A DNA stretch of 64,000 nt from Xylogone sp. PMI_703. Taxonomy: Eukaryota > Ascomycota > Leotiomycetes. The stretch spans positions 2,356,001 through 2,420,000 of the forward strand of contig JAJTUQ010000002.1 in assembly GCA_021399445.1 (NCBI GenBank). Reading direction: 5' to 3'. Position 1 is the first letter of the stretch, and each line of letters begins with the position of its first letter. This document shows positions 32,789-45,800 of this stretch, piece after piece. The notes under the pieces are model-generated. The model was given only the letters and a program-made list of their open reading frames with translations, searched no databases and was not told the origin of the DNA. The translations under genes were made by a program, and so were the position numbers.

Positions 32789-34224
32789 TTATGCTGGATT
32801 AAGTATATTTGGTCCAGATGGAGACTTGGGAGCGCTACTATCTCCTGTGCCTGGAGGTAGTTGGGAAATTGGTGCTGGTACAGGTTCTGATACGGATACT
32901 GGTGGCTGTTGAGGAGGCTCAGGTTGGGGTGGAACTGGGTTTGTTTCCGATTCTTCTCTCTTCTCTTCGGGAGCGGGACTGGTGAGTGGAGGCGCTGTCG
33001 CAGGTGCGCTCAGAGGTTCCGATATACTGAGATGTTGTTCCGGTGTAAGGCTCTGCTTCATCATCAGCTGCTATTCCCTCTCCTATCTTCGCCCTGCTCT
33101 GTGCTATACATACCACTTTTGATTTGGCCGTGCTTCCCTGAGGACGGCCCCGCCTTCGTCTCTTGTCATCTCCTGTCTGGGGTGACGGTGTCGAAAATGT
33201 ACCCGGCATAGACATAGGCCCTATGGCAAAACTTCCAGCACCCGGAACGTCACCATATGATGGCGATCCTAGAATGTTTCCCGCTGTGCCAGATGGCAAC
33301 ATCTCCCCCCTCTGAACTGCCTCAAAAGCTCGTGCTTGAAGTTGAGCGTTGGTCGGTCGCCCGCGCCTCTTGGGAGCCTGCGTTGTGGTAATCGGGGTGC
33401 TCTGACCAGGAGGTGCGTTAGGAGCTGGTTTAGGTTGAAGAGGCCGGGGAGCTGGGTCAGGTCCTAATTGGAATCGTTTTCTGGCAGATTCTAGAGCTGG
33501 ATCAGACAGATCTCCGATAGATCTGCGCTTGTACGAAGGGCCTGGAGTGCTGACATTTTGGGTCCTGGCTCTCAGGTCTTCGAAGACCTGGCGGCATGAT
33601 ATTGGAGTGCGACCTATGCATATAGGTTAAAATATAGCTCGCAAAAGGAAAGAGAAACACAAGCTGCGACGTCAAGTGCTTCTCATCCTTCCAGAAGGTT
33701 GGCCATGGCGGGGATGGGGAGTGCTGATAAAAAGGGTGCGCTCGACGCCGCGCTCACACGACTTACCTGGAGGCAGACATATCTCATCCCAGTTTGGCTT
33801 GAAGTTCCATTCTTCAAGCAAGTGCATCAAGGCAGGGAGAGGAATGGAACTTGACTTGATTGCTTCCGCAATGACATAGCGCTGTTGATTCGCACAGATG
33901 TCAGTATTAGACGCGACTGGCGAGGGATGGACGCGGTTCCTGCCCTAAATGCGCTCTCTCTCCCAGGCCATGATGCGCCCAGCGAGACACCACATCGAGC
34001 ACCACACCAACGCAGCTTGACTTTTTTCAACAAGGAGCTCTGACAAACAGACATACCTTTTCATGATCCGAGAAGGGAAATGAAGGATTTGGAGGATGGT
34101 CCATGGCATTTGGATGCAGGTGGGTGTGCAACGGCGGCGTTGGCGCAAGAGGGGGTAAAACCGCATTCGATTCGTAAGGAGCGTGTGGAGGAGGGGCCGA
34201 GGAGAGAAGGGATTGAAGGTTCAT
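32789..34224 (-). CDS. AT-hook DNA-binding protein
   Basis: Exons 34224-34057, 33881-33767, 33613-33114 and 33067-32789 join to 353 residues. Residues about 57-110 (RYVIAEAIKSSSIPLPALM, EEWNFKPNWDEICLPPGRT, SCRQVFEDLR) form the only ordered block. It looks helical with Trp and Arg spacing like a small Myb/SANT-type domain; that reading is tentative. Two AT-hooks follow: KRRGRP at 176-181 and RRRRGRPQGS at 246-255, cores that bind the minor groove of AT-rich DNA. Both termini are Pro/Ser/Thr-rich. A nuclear chromatin or transcription protein is likely. It is head-to-head with SET2 across 4.5 kb. I do not recognise a named orthologue. Confidence 0.82.
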
Positions 34225-34980
34225 GAAGTAAAGGACGAGTGGTCATGCCCATCACCCGCGGCCAAGGAACGATATAAAGATATATTTCTTTTCTTCTTTT
34301 AAGTTGAGCCAGATGGGAATTGTGTTTTTCTTTTTAGTCCAGAACGAGTGTGGAGAAGAGAGAAGAGAAGAAGAGGGAGGAGGGCTAGGAGCGGGTCGTA
34401 AGGAGGGAAGGAGTAGAAGGAAGGAGGAAGGAAGTTCAAGGGAGGCGTGAAGAGAGGAAGGAGAGAGCGAGGAGGGCTGAAATGAAGATGGAGAGAAGAG
34501 AGATCCAGGATCCAAGATCAGATCAGGGCAGGCCAAAAAACAGCAACCGGAATTGGAGGGCGCTTCATTTCAAGCGCGCCCGGCAAGCAGCACCAGCAAC
34601 CAGCAGGCAAGCAAGCAGCAGCAGCAACAGTTTAGTCGTAGTCGCCAGGAGCAGCGAGGGGACGCCAGGACGCCAGGAGGCAGCGTCAAACGGGCGTTAA
34701 TACGTTAAGAGCAAGAGAGAGGGCAGAAGGGAAATTACGACTTGGAAGCAGCAAGTCGTGCATATGCGCGTCTGCAGCAGCGGCTTGCTCGTTTTGTAGC
34801 TAGCTAGCTGCTGCTGGTCATTGCTGGGTCGTTGCTAGCAAGCTTAGCTGCTTCTCTGCTGCAGCGACTTCATTTGCTACCCACAGCAGGAGCTGCCTCT
34901 AGCCCACAGCCAGCCTAGCAGCAATGGAGTGGTGGCCGCAGCTGCACGAGCTGGGGGGGAAAGCGCATTGGGGGTGAGTT

Positions 34981-35018
34981 GCATAGTTGCATAGCTGCAT
35001 AGCTGCATAGCTGCATAG
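34981..35018. repeat. 8-bp tandem repeat (gcatagct)
   Basis: About 4.75 copies of gcatagct in a row, the first differing at one base. It lies in non-coding DNA. Confidence 0.8.
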
Positions 35019-35296
35019 AAAGGTATTACTCTCTCTCGCGCTCTCTTCTCTCTGCTGTTTCTCTCTCTCTCTTGTCTCTCGAGGAGGGGTTGCACGCCTG
35101 TCGGTACAAGCAGAAATGGGTAAGAGGTCACAGAGGCGCAACCATGGGAAGAGTGCGACTCTCTCTCAAACTAGAGCAAAGCAAAACAGAGCAAAGTAGA
35201 GCAGAACATAGGCAGAGACAGAGACAGAGACAGGCAAAGCGAAGCAGGATACAGCCGAAATAGAGCAGACACAAGAGGGGCCCGGCAACCAAGCCG

Positions 35297-35346
35297 CTAC
35301 AGTATTGTACTGTATGTACTATCACCGTACTGTACTGTACCGTACA
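35297..35346. repeat. GTAC-type palindromic tract
   Basis: A dense run of overlapping TGTACTGTA/GTACCGTAC words; another such tract lies at 35461-35490. They are of the same kind as those upstream of STE12 and around 11 kb. Confidence 0.6.
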
Positions 35347-38300
35347 CCTGCGCTTGCGGGACTCCTGTGTACACACATTTCTACTGTACAGTACGGGTAC
35401 CTCGATGGTGGTGCGGGCCAGTTGCAACCGCGCGCTGCAACGGGGGCCGCAGTAATAGAGAGTACTGTGTACAGAGCTGTGTACAGTACGGCGTAGTCAG
35501 CCGGGAGGGCACGAAGAAATTGAGCTTGAGGGGGGAAAGGAAGTGGCACCCGCTGCATCTTTGCGTCTCTGCATTCTTCTGCATATTTTTGCCTCTGCAG
35601 ATGACCAGTTTGGCTGCTCTGGGGGCCCTGCTGGATCGAGAGAAGTTCCTCCCCCCAGGGCAACCAGCGCAGCTCAGCGCAGCTCAGCGCAACCACTCGG
35701 CGGTGCTGGCCGGGCTCCTCTCCCACTGAGAAGCGATCCAATTCGGGCGCCCGCGGCTGCATACCCGTCAGGCCCTGGGCTTGGGTTTGCTGCGCTGCAA
35801 CTGCGACTTGCTGCGGGCTGCAACGGGGCCGGCGAGGGCTAATAATTGAGGGATCTGGGCAGGGCAGGGCAGGACTGGACTGGAGCAAGACTGGAGCAGA
35901 ACTGGAGCAGAGCTGGAGAGCTGCAATGAATGAAATGATCCAGCACGGCCATGCAGTACCCAAGCACTGTACACTCACACAGGCACGAGAGCCAGTCGGT
36001 ATGGGTGCCCTACGCATCCCTTCCCAGCAGCACCGTTCACGCCTGTCATCTGTCACCTGCTGCCAATCCCTCCACCACCACCACTGCTACCGCTACCACT
36101 CCCGCTACCGTGTTGTGCGCTTCCCGCTGCCCAGGCAAAATTAAACATATTTGCCCCGGCCAGGCTCAAGCATTTCTTTGCCGCCTCCTCCTCCAGCATT
36201 CCTCCAAGCTTGCCCTTTCCCAACCTTGAGCGCAATATGGCACCCAGCAGCACACAAGCCTCGCCTGGTCGACGACATCAGAACTCACGGCGAGAATAGG
36301 GGAGACACTCGGCCCCCTCATTGGCCGCCGCTTGCTCTCTTGCTGCGCTGGCCTTGCAGCCCTCGCCGCGCCTCCAGATTGGCAGCGTGTTGACCGGCCA
36401 CCACCAATCACGCCGTCCAGGCCTGCCCAGACTGCCAGAAGCATCCTCTCCCGCACCACTGGAAGGGTCATTGATCCACTCGCCGGCCTTCCCTCCCTCT
36501 TGGTTTCCTTTCCCCCCAGTCACCGGCAAGGCTGCGACGGGAGCGAAGAAAAAAAGAAGGTTAAAAGTCCCAGGACCAAAGAAAACCAAAGGAAAAAAAA
36601 TACTTTTAGCAAAAACAATAATAAAAAAGATAAACCGTTCGTTGCGCCTGGGGCTGTCCACGCCTGGCCCATTCGCCTCTCTCTCTTTCTCTCTTGCCAT
36701 CAGCCTCGAGACCCGTCTCCAGGTTACATTCTACCCCATCTGGCGTGTCTCTTGCACGCAGCATCTCGCAATGGATCGCTGCCCGGAAGCGTCATCGCTG
36801 AGGATCCGGGTTTGCGCGCCAGCTCCGGCAGCGTCGGTTGGCGATGGCCAGGCTCGTATGAGCTGCGGCCCCAAAACAGACCTCGACTTCAGAAACCTTC
36901 GGTGTGGCAGCGCGCAAACCCGGGCGTAGGATCTCGCCTTTCGACCAGCTGATTCTCCCTCTCCGCGGTTGTCAGGATCCTCCTGATGCTACCAACACGC
37001 AGCGATGAGTCCCTTGATGTGGAGGTTTGGTTGAGATTTATACACCGGCCGTCTCTCTGTGGGGCTGCTCCCGCCAATGCAGGAGTGTGCTGTCAAGCGC
37101 TCATAGGTAATAATGTCCTTTTTTTTTTCAACTTGATTCCGCCAACATTAGCTTTCTTTACTTTGTCCTTCTCCGGCATCGCTGACTTTCGCGGGTAGAT
37201 GATCGAGGGCTGCAGCTGCAGACGTGCTCGCGCCGAGTACCTCGTTTTGGCCGCGGCTCTGGCAGGACCATCTTCCAACTGTAAGACCGTGTCACGATCT
37301 AGATTTTACTCCTTGGCTTTTGTTCTTCACCGAGTCCTTGAGAGACAAATATTACAGCAAAACTGGGTCCGGTTTTTACAAAGTTACATAGTGTTGCCTA
37401 CGGCAGAATTGCTGGTTCCCTGGTCACATATGGCGCGCAGCATGCCGCTGTCTGGCATACGGATGATATATTTCTCGCCTCTTGCTTATTGCAGGAAAAG
37501 CGCTTACAGCTTTTTAGCCGGATCAAGTGACCTAGGCAATGGAAAACACACACCGTTCTTAAACGACATATTATGGTCTTCCTCAGGTCTGCTGCGAGTT
37601 CAAGAAAGATGGTCCTTGGAATTAGACTACAAAAGGTTCTGGGAAGCAGCACACTCGGTACCTCAAAATCTTCGAGTATGTATGAAACATGGTCCCCAAT
37701 CCCGCCTCTTTTCTAGCGATTGTCCTTCTCTTCTTCACAGTAATCTGTTGCACACTATTGTTACCTTGGCGGTTTGTGGTTGAAACATGTATGTTCGGCT
37801 CAGTGGCTTTTGAGACAATCTCTCTTTCTGGTTTTGCATGTGAGTGTATATTCTTCGAACTTTGTCATCTCACCAGGTAAGATAGATTCTGCATTTGGAG
37901 AGTTGGTGGTTGAGGAGGAGAAGACAAATCACATGAGCAGAGATAATAGCTATGTACTTTGCCAAGGGGTTTAGAGGGTCACAATTTCTTCATTCGCACG
38001 GATGCGGAATTTACCGAGACTACTGAGGCTTAACCTGGAAGCTGTACATCGTCTTTTCTTCTTCTATAGCAAAATCAATAACAATGCAATCGGCGTTGGA
38101 AGGGGACGGCAAAGATATCTTCTGAAAGTGATGCGTGAGTGAAAAGTAGGAGCGTCTGAGGTATACGATTAGCTGGTCAAAAGGGAATGTGGCATACGTG
38201 AAATTCGACGTCGCGAGCAGGCTTCCTCAACCTTCCCTTTCCCTCGATTCTCGAGCATTGGTACTCGCGTTGGACACCGTTCGATTGCTGCTTGCATCAG

Positions 38301-38683
38301 GAGCCATTCACTTCCCTCGGGAGGCACATCTACGTGCCTTCGTGTACCTTCATTGCCGCAGCTGCACGAGCTACAGGTCGCATTTTAGCCAGATGCTCTT
38401 CTCGACAGGCGCAAAGCACATTCCCCCAGTTTAACCACCCAAATCTCTCCAGATTCTGCATCGGGACCCTTCGACGCGACCACCAGAATCTTTATTTCGA
38501 ATTTGCAGAGACTTGCTTCTCCTGCCTCGTTCGCTGCAGTGGTCCCGCGCTTTTGCCCTATTTACGAGAACTAGCCATCCTGAACCTCACTTCTGACCAT
38601 CAAACACCCTTATCTCCGGCCAAGACCTCGCGCCCACCTCCACTTGTCCACGCACTGGCAAACAACGTCAGTGAGATATTACA

Positions 38684-41600
38684 ATGGCTGAAGATACGCG
38701 AGAGAACAATGGGGAGCCAGTTGACACGCCCCAGAGCGACGTGAAAATCGAAGAAGGCATGTCGGATACGGACACCAAAGAGCCACTGGTCCGCGAACCG
38801 CACAGTGAACTATCATCACCACTGGAAGATGTACAACTCTCCCCAGTAGACACACCGGCATCATCAAAGTCTGGCTCACGTTCACCGGTCAAGAAGGAGA
38901 GTGGAAGTCAGAGCCCAAAGTCTGAGAGCGAGTTACATGAGGAGACGGTTGGAGGTGACGTGAGAGTCCTCCTGGAGCCAGGCAAACCACCAAAACTCTC
39001 ACGAAAAGCTTCTGAGAAAGTAATTGCTCGTCCGGCTCGGCTGTTTGATCATTTACCAGATGCCACGGAGGAAGCTACGCAATTATTCCAGATTATTAAG
39101 GACTGCATCTATGGCTCTAAGTACATGGGTTACTCCGAGCATGACTCGCTCGACTGCGACTGCACTGAAGATTGGAGTGAGTACAGGAGGATGCCCTATT
39201 TGGCCCCCTCTCGAGAGTTCACGATGTACTAACTCAAGGTCTTAGGGGATGGTAAGAATCATGCGTGCGGAGAAGACTCGGACTGTATTAACCGTGCGAC
39301 GAAAATGGAATGCGTCGACGGAGATTGCAACTGTGGGTCTGGATGTCAAAACCAGCGCTTTCAACGTAAACAGTACGCCAACGTCTCAGTTATACGGACA
39401 GAGAAGAAAGGATATGGTCTTCGTGTCAATACAGACTTGCAGCCAAATGATTTTATTTTTGAATACGTTGGAGAAGTTATCAACGAGCCCACTTTCCGCC
39501 GCCGAACCATCCAGTACGACGATGAGGGCATCAAACATTTCTATTTTATGTCGCTGACGAAGAGCGAATTCGTCGATGCCACGAAAAAGGGGAATCTTGC
39601 GCGGTTTTGCAACCACTCCTGTAATCCAAATTGCTACGTCGACAAGTGGGTTGTAGGCGAAAAGTTGCGCATGGGAATCTTTGCCGAGCGACACATCAAG
39701 GCTGGAGAGGAACTGGTGTTCAACTACAACGTCGACAGATATGGCGCAGATCCACAACCTTGTTATTGCGGCGAGCCAAATTGCTCTGGATACATTGGTG
39801 GTAAAACACAAACCGAACGGGCAACCAAATTATCTCATGCGACGATTGAAGCTCTTGGTATTGAGGATGGGGATGGATGGGATACGGCAGTCGCTAAAAG
39901 ACCGCGTAAGAAGAAGATGGGCGAAGATGATGAAGAATACGTCAACCACCTTCAACCCAAAGAACTCGAGGAAGATGGTGTGCGAAAAGTTATGGCAACG
40001 CTTATGCAATGCAAAGAGAAATGGATTGCAGTCAAATTGCTCAACCGTATCCAACGCGCCGATGATGATCGCGTGCGAAATAGGGTTGTCCAAATGCACG
40101 GCTATCAAATCCTCCGAACCACCCTAACAACCTGGAAAGAAGACAACAACGTCGTTCTGCAAGTCCTTGACATCCTATATAAGTTTCCGCGGCTTACAAG
40201 GAATAAAATCATCGACTCCAAAATTGAGCCGACTGTGGAAGAGTTACAGAAATCGGACAATGAAAAGGTTTCTTCCCAGGCCACACGACTCATTGAGGAA
40301 TGGAGCAAACTGGAAGTCGCCTATCGAATACCACGGAAGAAGTTCGATCCAAATACCCAGCCTGTAAATCAATTCGATCGACGAGGTGATGTGCGCGAAG
40401 AGGAGGCAGCAACGAAATCTCCTGCGCCAACACCAACAATCGTTGCGCCTACAGGGCCTCGCAACTCCATTCCACAACGGAATACGAACATGTATGGTCC
40501 AAGACCTCCGATCCGCCGAAGCTTTCCCCCACTCCCACCTGGCTGGTTTGCTGCCCAAGACCCAGCAGGACATACATATTATTACAGTAGAAGTGGACAA
40601 ACCACATGGCACCGGCCACATCTTCCAGCAGTGGAGCCTTCAACAGCGCCAAAGCTACCGCCGAAGAGTGTACAGACTCAGAAGGCCTTGCAAGACATTA
40701 TTGATAGCATTACAAAAGCCGAACCCAGCTCCCAAACTCCTCCGCCCCAGAAGGAACAAGCTAACGATTCGGCTCCCAAAGAGAAAAAGGAGAAATGGAG
40801 ATCATTGCCTCAAGAGAAGCAGATGAAGATCTATGAGAACACGGTAAGTGGCGGTTCTAGAAATTTATCTGTTTGTGCTAACGCTAGTATTGCAGCTATC
40901 TCCTACTATCAGATATGTCATGCAAAAATTTTCACACAAGCTACCTAAGGAGGATCTTAAAAAATTCGCCAAAGAAGTAGGCAAGAAACTGGTCGCATCT
41001 GATTTCAAGAACAACCGCGTTGAAGATCCTACCAAGATCAGCGAAAAGCAGGAGAAGAAGGTTAAGAAATACGTACGAGACTTCTTCGAGCGAGCTGTAG
41101 AGAAGAAGAAAGCCATAGATAAGCGAAAAGCAGAGAAGAAAGCGCGCATGGATGCAAAGACAAAAGCCAAGCCCGACCAGAATGGTGAGGCAAAGGCAGG
41201 GGCAGTCGAAGATAATGCTGAGAAAGCAGAGGATGCCGAGAGCCCAGAACCTGATGAAGCTGATGCTGAAGTTGATCTTGATGAGCCTGATATGCTTTCT
41301 GCGCCAGCCACACCAGCTCCAGATGCGGACGATAGTTCTGACTTGAAGCGTAAACGTGATCAAACAGATGAAGGTAGCCCAGGATACGAAGTCAGCTCTC
41401 CCAGCAAACGCCTGAAAGAAGAAAATTCTCTTAGTGCTTCCGCGGCCGGTACACCGCCACCACCTCCTCCTCCCCCTCCTGCTGAAGGAATGCCCGAAAT
41501 GGAGGGTGATATCTTGAACAGCGAGATTGAGGGCGAAACAGAAGAGGAGAAAGAACTCCGTCTCCAAGAGGAAGCTCTCGTGCGCGAAAACGAAGAAGCA

Positions 41601-41867
41601 ATGATGCAAGATCTTAAGGAGAACGCTGAAGCCATGAAGGCTCAAGGCAGGGCAACGGGAAATGAATTAAGCAATGGAGATCGGAAGTATAAGAATGAAA
41701 AGGAAGGAGACAAGTCTGTTCAAACGAATAATGAGAGCAACGGATTAAATGACATCAACGTGTTACCCTCGACAGGGATAGCTCCAACGGATATGATGGA
41801 GGGAGTGGAGGATACCGAAGTCCAACATGAGCATGAAGCTAAGAGGAAGGAAGTGCTTAGCCATTGA
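38684..41867 (+). CDS. SET2: SET2 histone H3 lysine-36 methyltransferase
   Basis: Nuclear enzyme that methylates H3K36 while bound to elongating RNA polymerase II. Exons 38684-39176, 39246-40843 and 40896-41867 encode 1020 residues. After an acidic disordered N-terminus come the AWS domain (Cys-rich, about 155-208), the SET domain with [17 protein letters not shown] (about 284-294) and [12 protein letters not shown], then the post-[13 protein letters not shown] (about 336-345). Next are a helical region (about 380-500), a WW domain (about 593-622, [19 protein letters not shown]) and an SRI-like helical segment spanning the last intron ([19 protein letters not shown] and onward), which binds the phosphorylated polymerase tail. 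The C-terminus is charged with a nine-proline run. All catalytic motifs are intact. The first intron carries a textbook TACTAAC branch site. Confidence 0.97.
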
Positions 41868-42826
41868 TTTTTCCTCCTCCATCTTCTCCAATTTCTAATC
41901 ATCTTCCTCAAAACGTCTTTCTAATCAGCCTTCTTTCCTCGGTTATATCCCTTCAGGTTTCGGTTTTTTCTGGACGCGCATGGAGAACATTCTGAAATAT
42001 ACCCCTCCCTTATGGAGTCTTTACAAACAGCTCCAAATTTCTAATCTTGCTTTTTATGACACGCCTGTGGACATTGAGGAATCTTGCATTTTACTTTTTA
42101 ATTCTCTTTTTTTTTTCTTGTACCATAAATGAAAAAGCATCCCACATACGCATTAAATATTCTTTTTTGCTTGCAGAAAGTAATGGCAAGCAAAAATCAA
42201 GGCGCAAGTAGCACAACAGGGGCGGAAATTGGCGTCAACTTGGCTCATGAAGATAATTCACTACCCTTATTCTCGAATCAGGAAAAGGGGAAATTATTAC
42301 ATATGGATGGAGTGTGTTCTTTTTTTCTGATAATTGAATTTATGATGCTGTTCCTTTGCTTGCATTTTCTGCTTTTTTCCCGCCGGGGATGGTGTTTCTT
42401 TTATGCAACAGCTTAGTTTTGATTTTGCTTGAGAGGGGCACTTTCTTGACAATGAAGGGGCTCTTTATGCATAGGGGTTAATATGGTGGAAGATATCTCC
42501 TCCCACGGGTGTGCCTGTTTTGTAACCTGAGCACCCCGATTTTTGGGGAGTAGTGTTAAAGTCCATGCTCTTTCATGAGATGGACAAAGCAGTGATGGAA
42601 GTAGGTGGACTGTTCTCAGAGCAGGCTTTACATAGCAACATGCACGCATGTATGTAAAGACAGTACTGAGAAAAAGAGGGGAAATAAATCACAAAGTAGA
42701 GTGAATGTTTCACTCTACTTGCATCGATTCAAGAACCCTTTTAAATATCTATTTGAGCCCACGTATATTCCAAGGTACTCTTTATTCAGAAATGGTCTGT
42801 ATACTACGAGAAATACTAAATCTACC
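41868..42826. other. Convergent intergenic region (SET2 / GH35)
   Basis: About 960 bp between two stop codons. T-rich runs after 41867 (42040-42120) suit SET2 3' processing. No gene is seen. Confidence 0.5.
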
Positions 42827-45800
42827 TCATGCGTATTGCAACCGCCCCTCATCCCATCCAGGCTGCAAATAGCTCCAATCCTGATTAAACCCAAAATCAC
42901 TCTGATAAGCCCCATAGCTGAACAAACTCACATCATCCAACTTAGCGCCATCATCCGTCATCGCCCAAAGACTGACCGACAACGTGTTCTCGCCCCGATT
43001 ATTGACCACTCCCGGTGGAACAGGGAACCTCGTCTGAGGCCCGATATGAGGCACGTACTTCCCGTACTGGTACCCGTTCAGGAAGATCATGACGCGCGCG
43101 ACGGTGCCAGCGGGAGCCGAGAGCGATATTCCGAGCGGGACGTCCAGGTCGGAGTCGATGTTCAGATGGAAGGTCGTGGTGTAGAACGCTATACCCGAGG
43201 AATTGAGTCCATCGAGAGGAGAGGAGGTTCGTGATGTGAAGAGCGAGTCTGAGACGGAGGGGAGGTGAAGCCCGATCCTTTCGCCGTAGAGACCACCTTC
43301 GTTCATGGGACCTCGTACAGCGTCGATGTTTGAGGATCCACCGGCGTTGCCTTGGATCTTCCAGGTTTTGAAGCCGGTGTTTGAGATTGGTTTTTCTGTT
43401 GTGCTGTGCGGGAGGAGATACGCGCCGAGGATTCCACGAGGGTTTTCGACTCCCTTGGCGGTTGAAGTCTCGTCGTGACCGTGGTAGTCTACTAGGACTG
43501 TAAGGACGTTATCGGTCTCCTTGAGGGATGAGGAAGGGAGCTCGAGAACTTCTGTGGTCGTGGTGAGTGAGGCGTCGCCTACGTTGCCGCCGATTAGGAC
43601 ACCGTTCAACCATGCGTTCCATCCGAAGGCTAGACCACCCGAGCAGGTGATGTTTACGGCGGTAGATGTTGTCCCGTCAAAGTAACCTCTATAGATCTTC
43701 GCACCAGTGTAGTAACCGTAATCGCTGGAGTAAAGCACAGGCAGACTCAGTGGTGCGACTGGGTTGAGAGTCGAGGTCTTGTTACAGACTGTCCACTTGG
43801 AATCATCATATGATGGGTCCTTCTCTGGTAAGGAGTCAAGTGAGTGCCAGTTTGATAACGATGGCAGCGATATGGTTCGTCCTTCTGCGCCAGGGATATC
43901 AGCCGTAACTGATCCATATGCGGTTTTCGTAGCCGGGAGACGGATTCCATTCCAGTCAACTGTCTGAATGGCTGAATTGCCGGTGTATACCTCGATTGTT
44001 GTCGCATTGTCATTGTCACCAGAAATGTGAACAACTCCGTGAGAGATTGATGCATTTCTAACGAGATAAGAGCCAAGGACGAAAATCTGCTCATTGGGCT
44101 TCACATCGGGATTTGTCGTCGTTGCCGGAGCCCAGAATTTCCATGCTGATGGCTGATCCAGGAGATAGAGTAGAACACCATTAGAGAATTTGACTACAGT
44201 ATAGCCAGCTCCTTGAGTGTAGATAAAAGTCTGGGTATCATCCAGCGTTTGAGAAGTCACGTTCGACGAGCCATACACCTTATATGTAAGAGGGCTAGAC
44301 TGGTCTTTGAATGCAAATTGTCCGACCTGGCCTTCGTCAAGATAAAATGCAATAACGTCTACGTCGAAGACGCCATATGTGAGAATATCCGCACTGGAGT
44401 AAAGTAGAGCGTGAGAGCCGAATGAGTAGTCAGTCGTGATGATCTTGCTTTGTCGGCCGTTTAGATTCACGTTGGGCACAGTAATAGCGCCTGCAGATGT
44501 ATTCAAGGAAACTGAGAACGTGACAGATGTTCTTGATTTGCTATTATCCTGCTGGACGACATAAAAGCCGGCATCCGTATCTGGGTTTCGAAGGACCCAA
44601 GACCAAATACTGGAACTTGACACCTACAACGGTTAATACTAGAGCAGAAAACAATCTACGACATTAGCACTTACAGAATAGCCCGTACCGTTTCCTACCA
44701 TGTAAGTTTTTAATAGATCAGTTGATGATCTAGTAAAAAGCCCTATGAGCTTGGTTTGGTATAGCTTGTCCCATATTTGTCTAGTCTCTCGTAGCGGTGC
44801 TGAATAGTCATAAGACGTATACACGACCGGAGCGGCAGCTAGTTATATGGAATCAGCATAAGTCTCACACATACACAAGTATTCGCTGGGTTAATACTTA
44901 CAATGACCCCAGTTTGTTCCACCCCAGCCCATATAGAGACTCTGCAAGGTTACTTTCTGGCCAATGTTGTTTTTGTAATAAACATCCGCAAAAGCTGGGT
45001 CATGTTCCGCCAGACAGTCATCGTAGAAACTCCCGCCCCAAGGAGTAAAATATCCTCCTTCGAATTCCGGAAGGAAGCCTGGTTGCGTGTAAGAGTAGTT
45101 TTGGAACCACTGGTAGTAGTTTCGGACTACACTGAATCCTGAATTAATATTCGTGCAAGAGAAACCTCCTGGGTAGGAATCCAGCCCATATACATTGACT
45201 GACCCACCCACATCCTCATAGTCTGTGCTCCAAGATTGGCTCCGTTCTCCTTTCTCATTAGAGGTGAAGGGCACTGTAACCCCTGCGTCCCTGAAGGCTG
45301 ATTCAATCTGTTCCATGTAAACAACTAGCGTGTTGGTAGCGGAGTGAGTAGTCTCCTGAAGTTCGTTTTCTACTTGGTTTAGAATGACAGGCTATGTATA
45401 AGTTAGCAATTTCCCATCCACACATTAAACATATGGAGTACTAACACCGCCTTTCGTAATTTCATTGGCAGCAATGATCTTTCCAATCTGCGTTACCCAT
45501 GGCAGCCAGGCCTGGTGATATCTTTCATCACTAGTCCGTAAACTGCCGAAACTACCATCTGAACCGTAAAGTGCAAAACCACCGCCATTAGTTTCGCCAT
45601 TACAATAGGGGCCGGCTCTTGCAATCACATATAAGCCCGCATCTTTAGCATAGTCGAGCAAACGTTGGACGTTTTTTCCAGCTGTTTCAAAGTCGTAGAC
45701 ACCCTCTGAGGGAGAATGATAAGACCAGAAGAAATATATGCTATCAAGAACGTTAAACAGGTTAGGAAGTAGAGTTGTCTGGGAATTACCTGACGGTATT

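Larger units (their letters stand above)
34225..38683. other. Long divergent region between AT-hook gene and SET2
   Basis: 4.5 kb with odd composition and no supported gene. 34330-34500 is almost purely G/A on the plus strand, a pyrimidine tract on the AT-hook coding strand. 34560-34890 and 35600-35930 are rich in GCAGC/CTGGAGC words. 34981-35018 is an 8-bp tandem repeat. 35297-35346 and 35461-35490 are GTAC-type tracts. 38430-38680 is CT/CA-rich before the SET2 ATG. Long leaders and promoters for both chromatin genes are the simplest reading. Confidence 0.5.

Noticed and set aside
35322..36952. Frames of 100-244 codons on both strands (35.3-37 kb)
   Set aside because: They translate low-complexity GCAGC, CTGGAG and GTAC sequence, overlap each other and contain no domain.
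40941..41645. 234-codon minus-strand frame within SET2 exon 3
   Set aside because: Antisense shadow of a Lys/Glu-rich coding region, giving a Phe/Leu/Ser-rich translation with no meaning.
42605..43234. 209-codon plus-strand frame overlapping the GH35 3' end
   Set aside because: It is the antisense shadow of the beta-galactosidase C-terminal exon.
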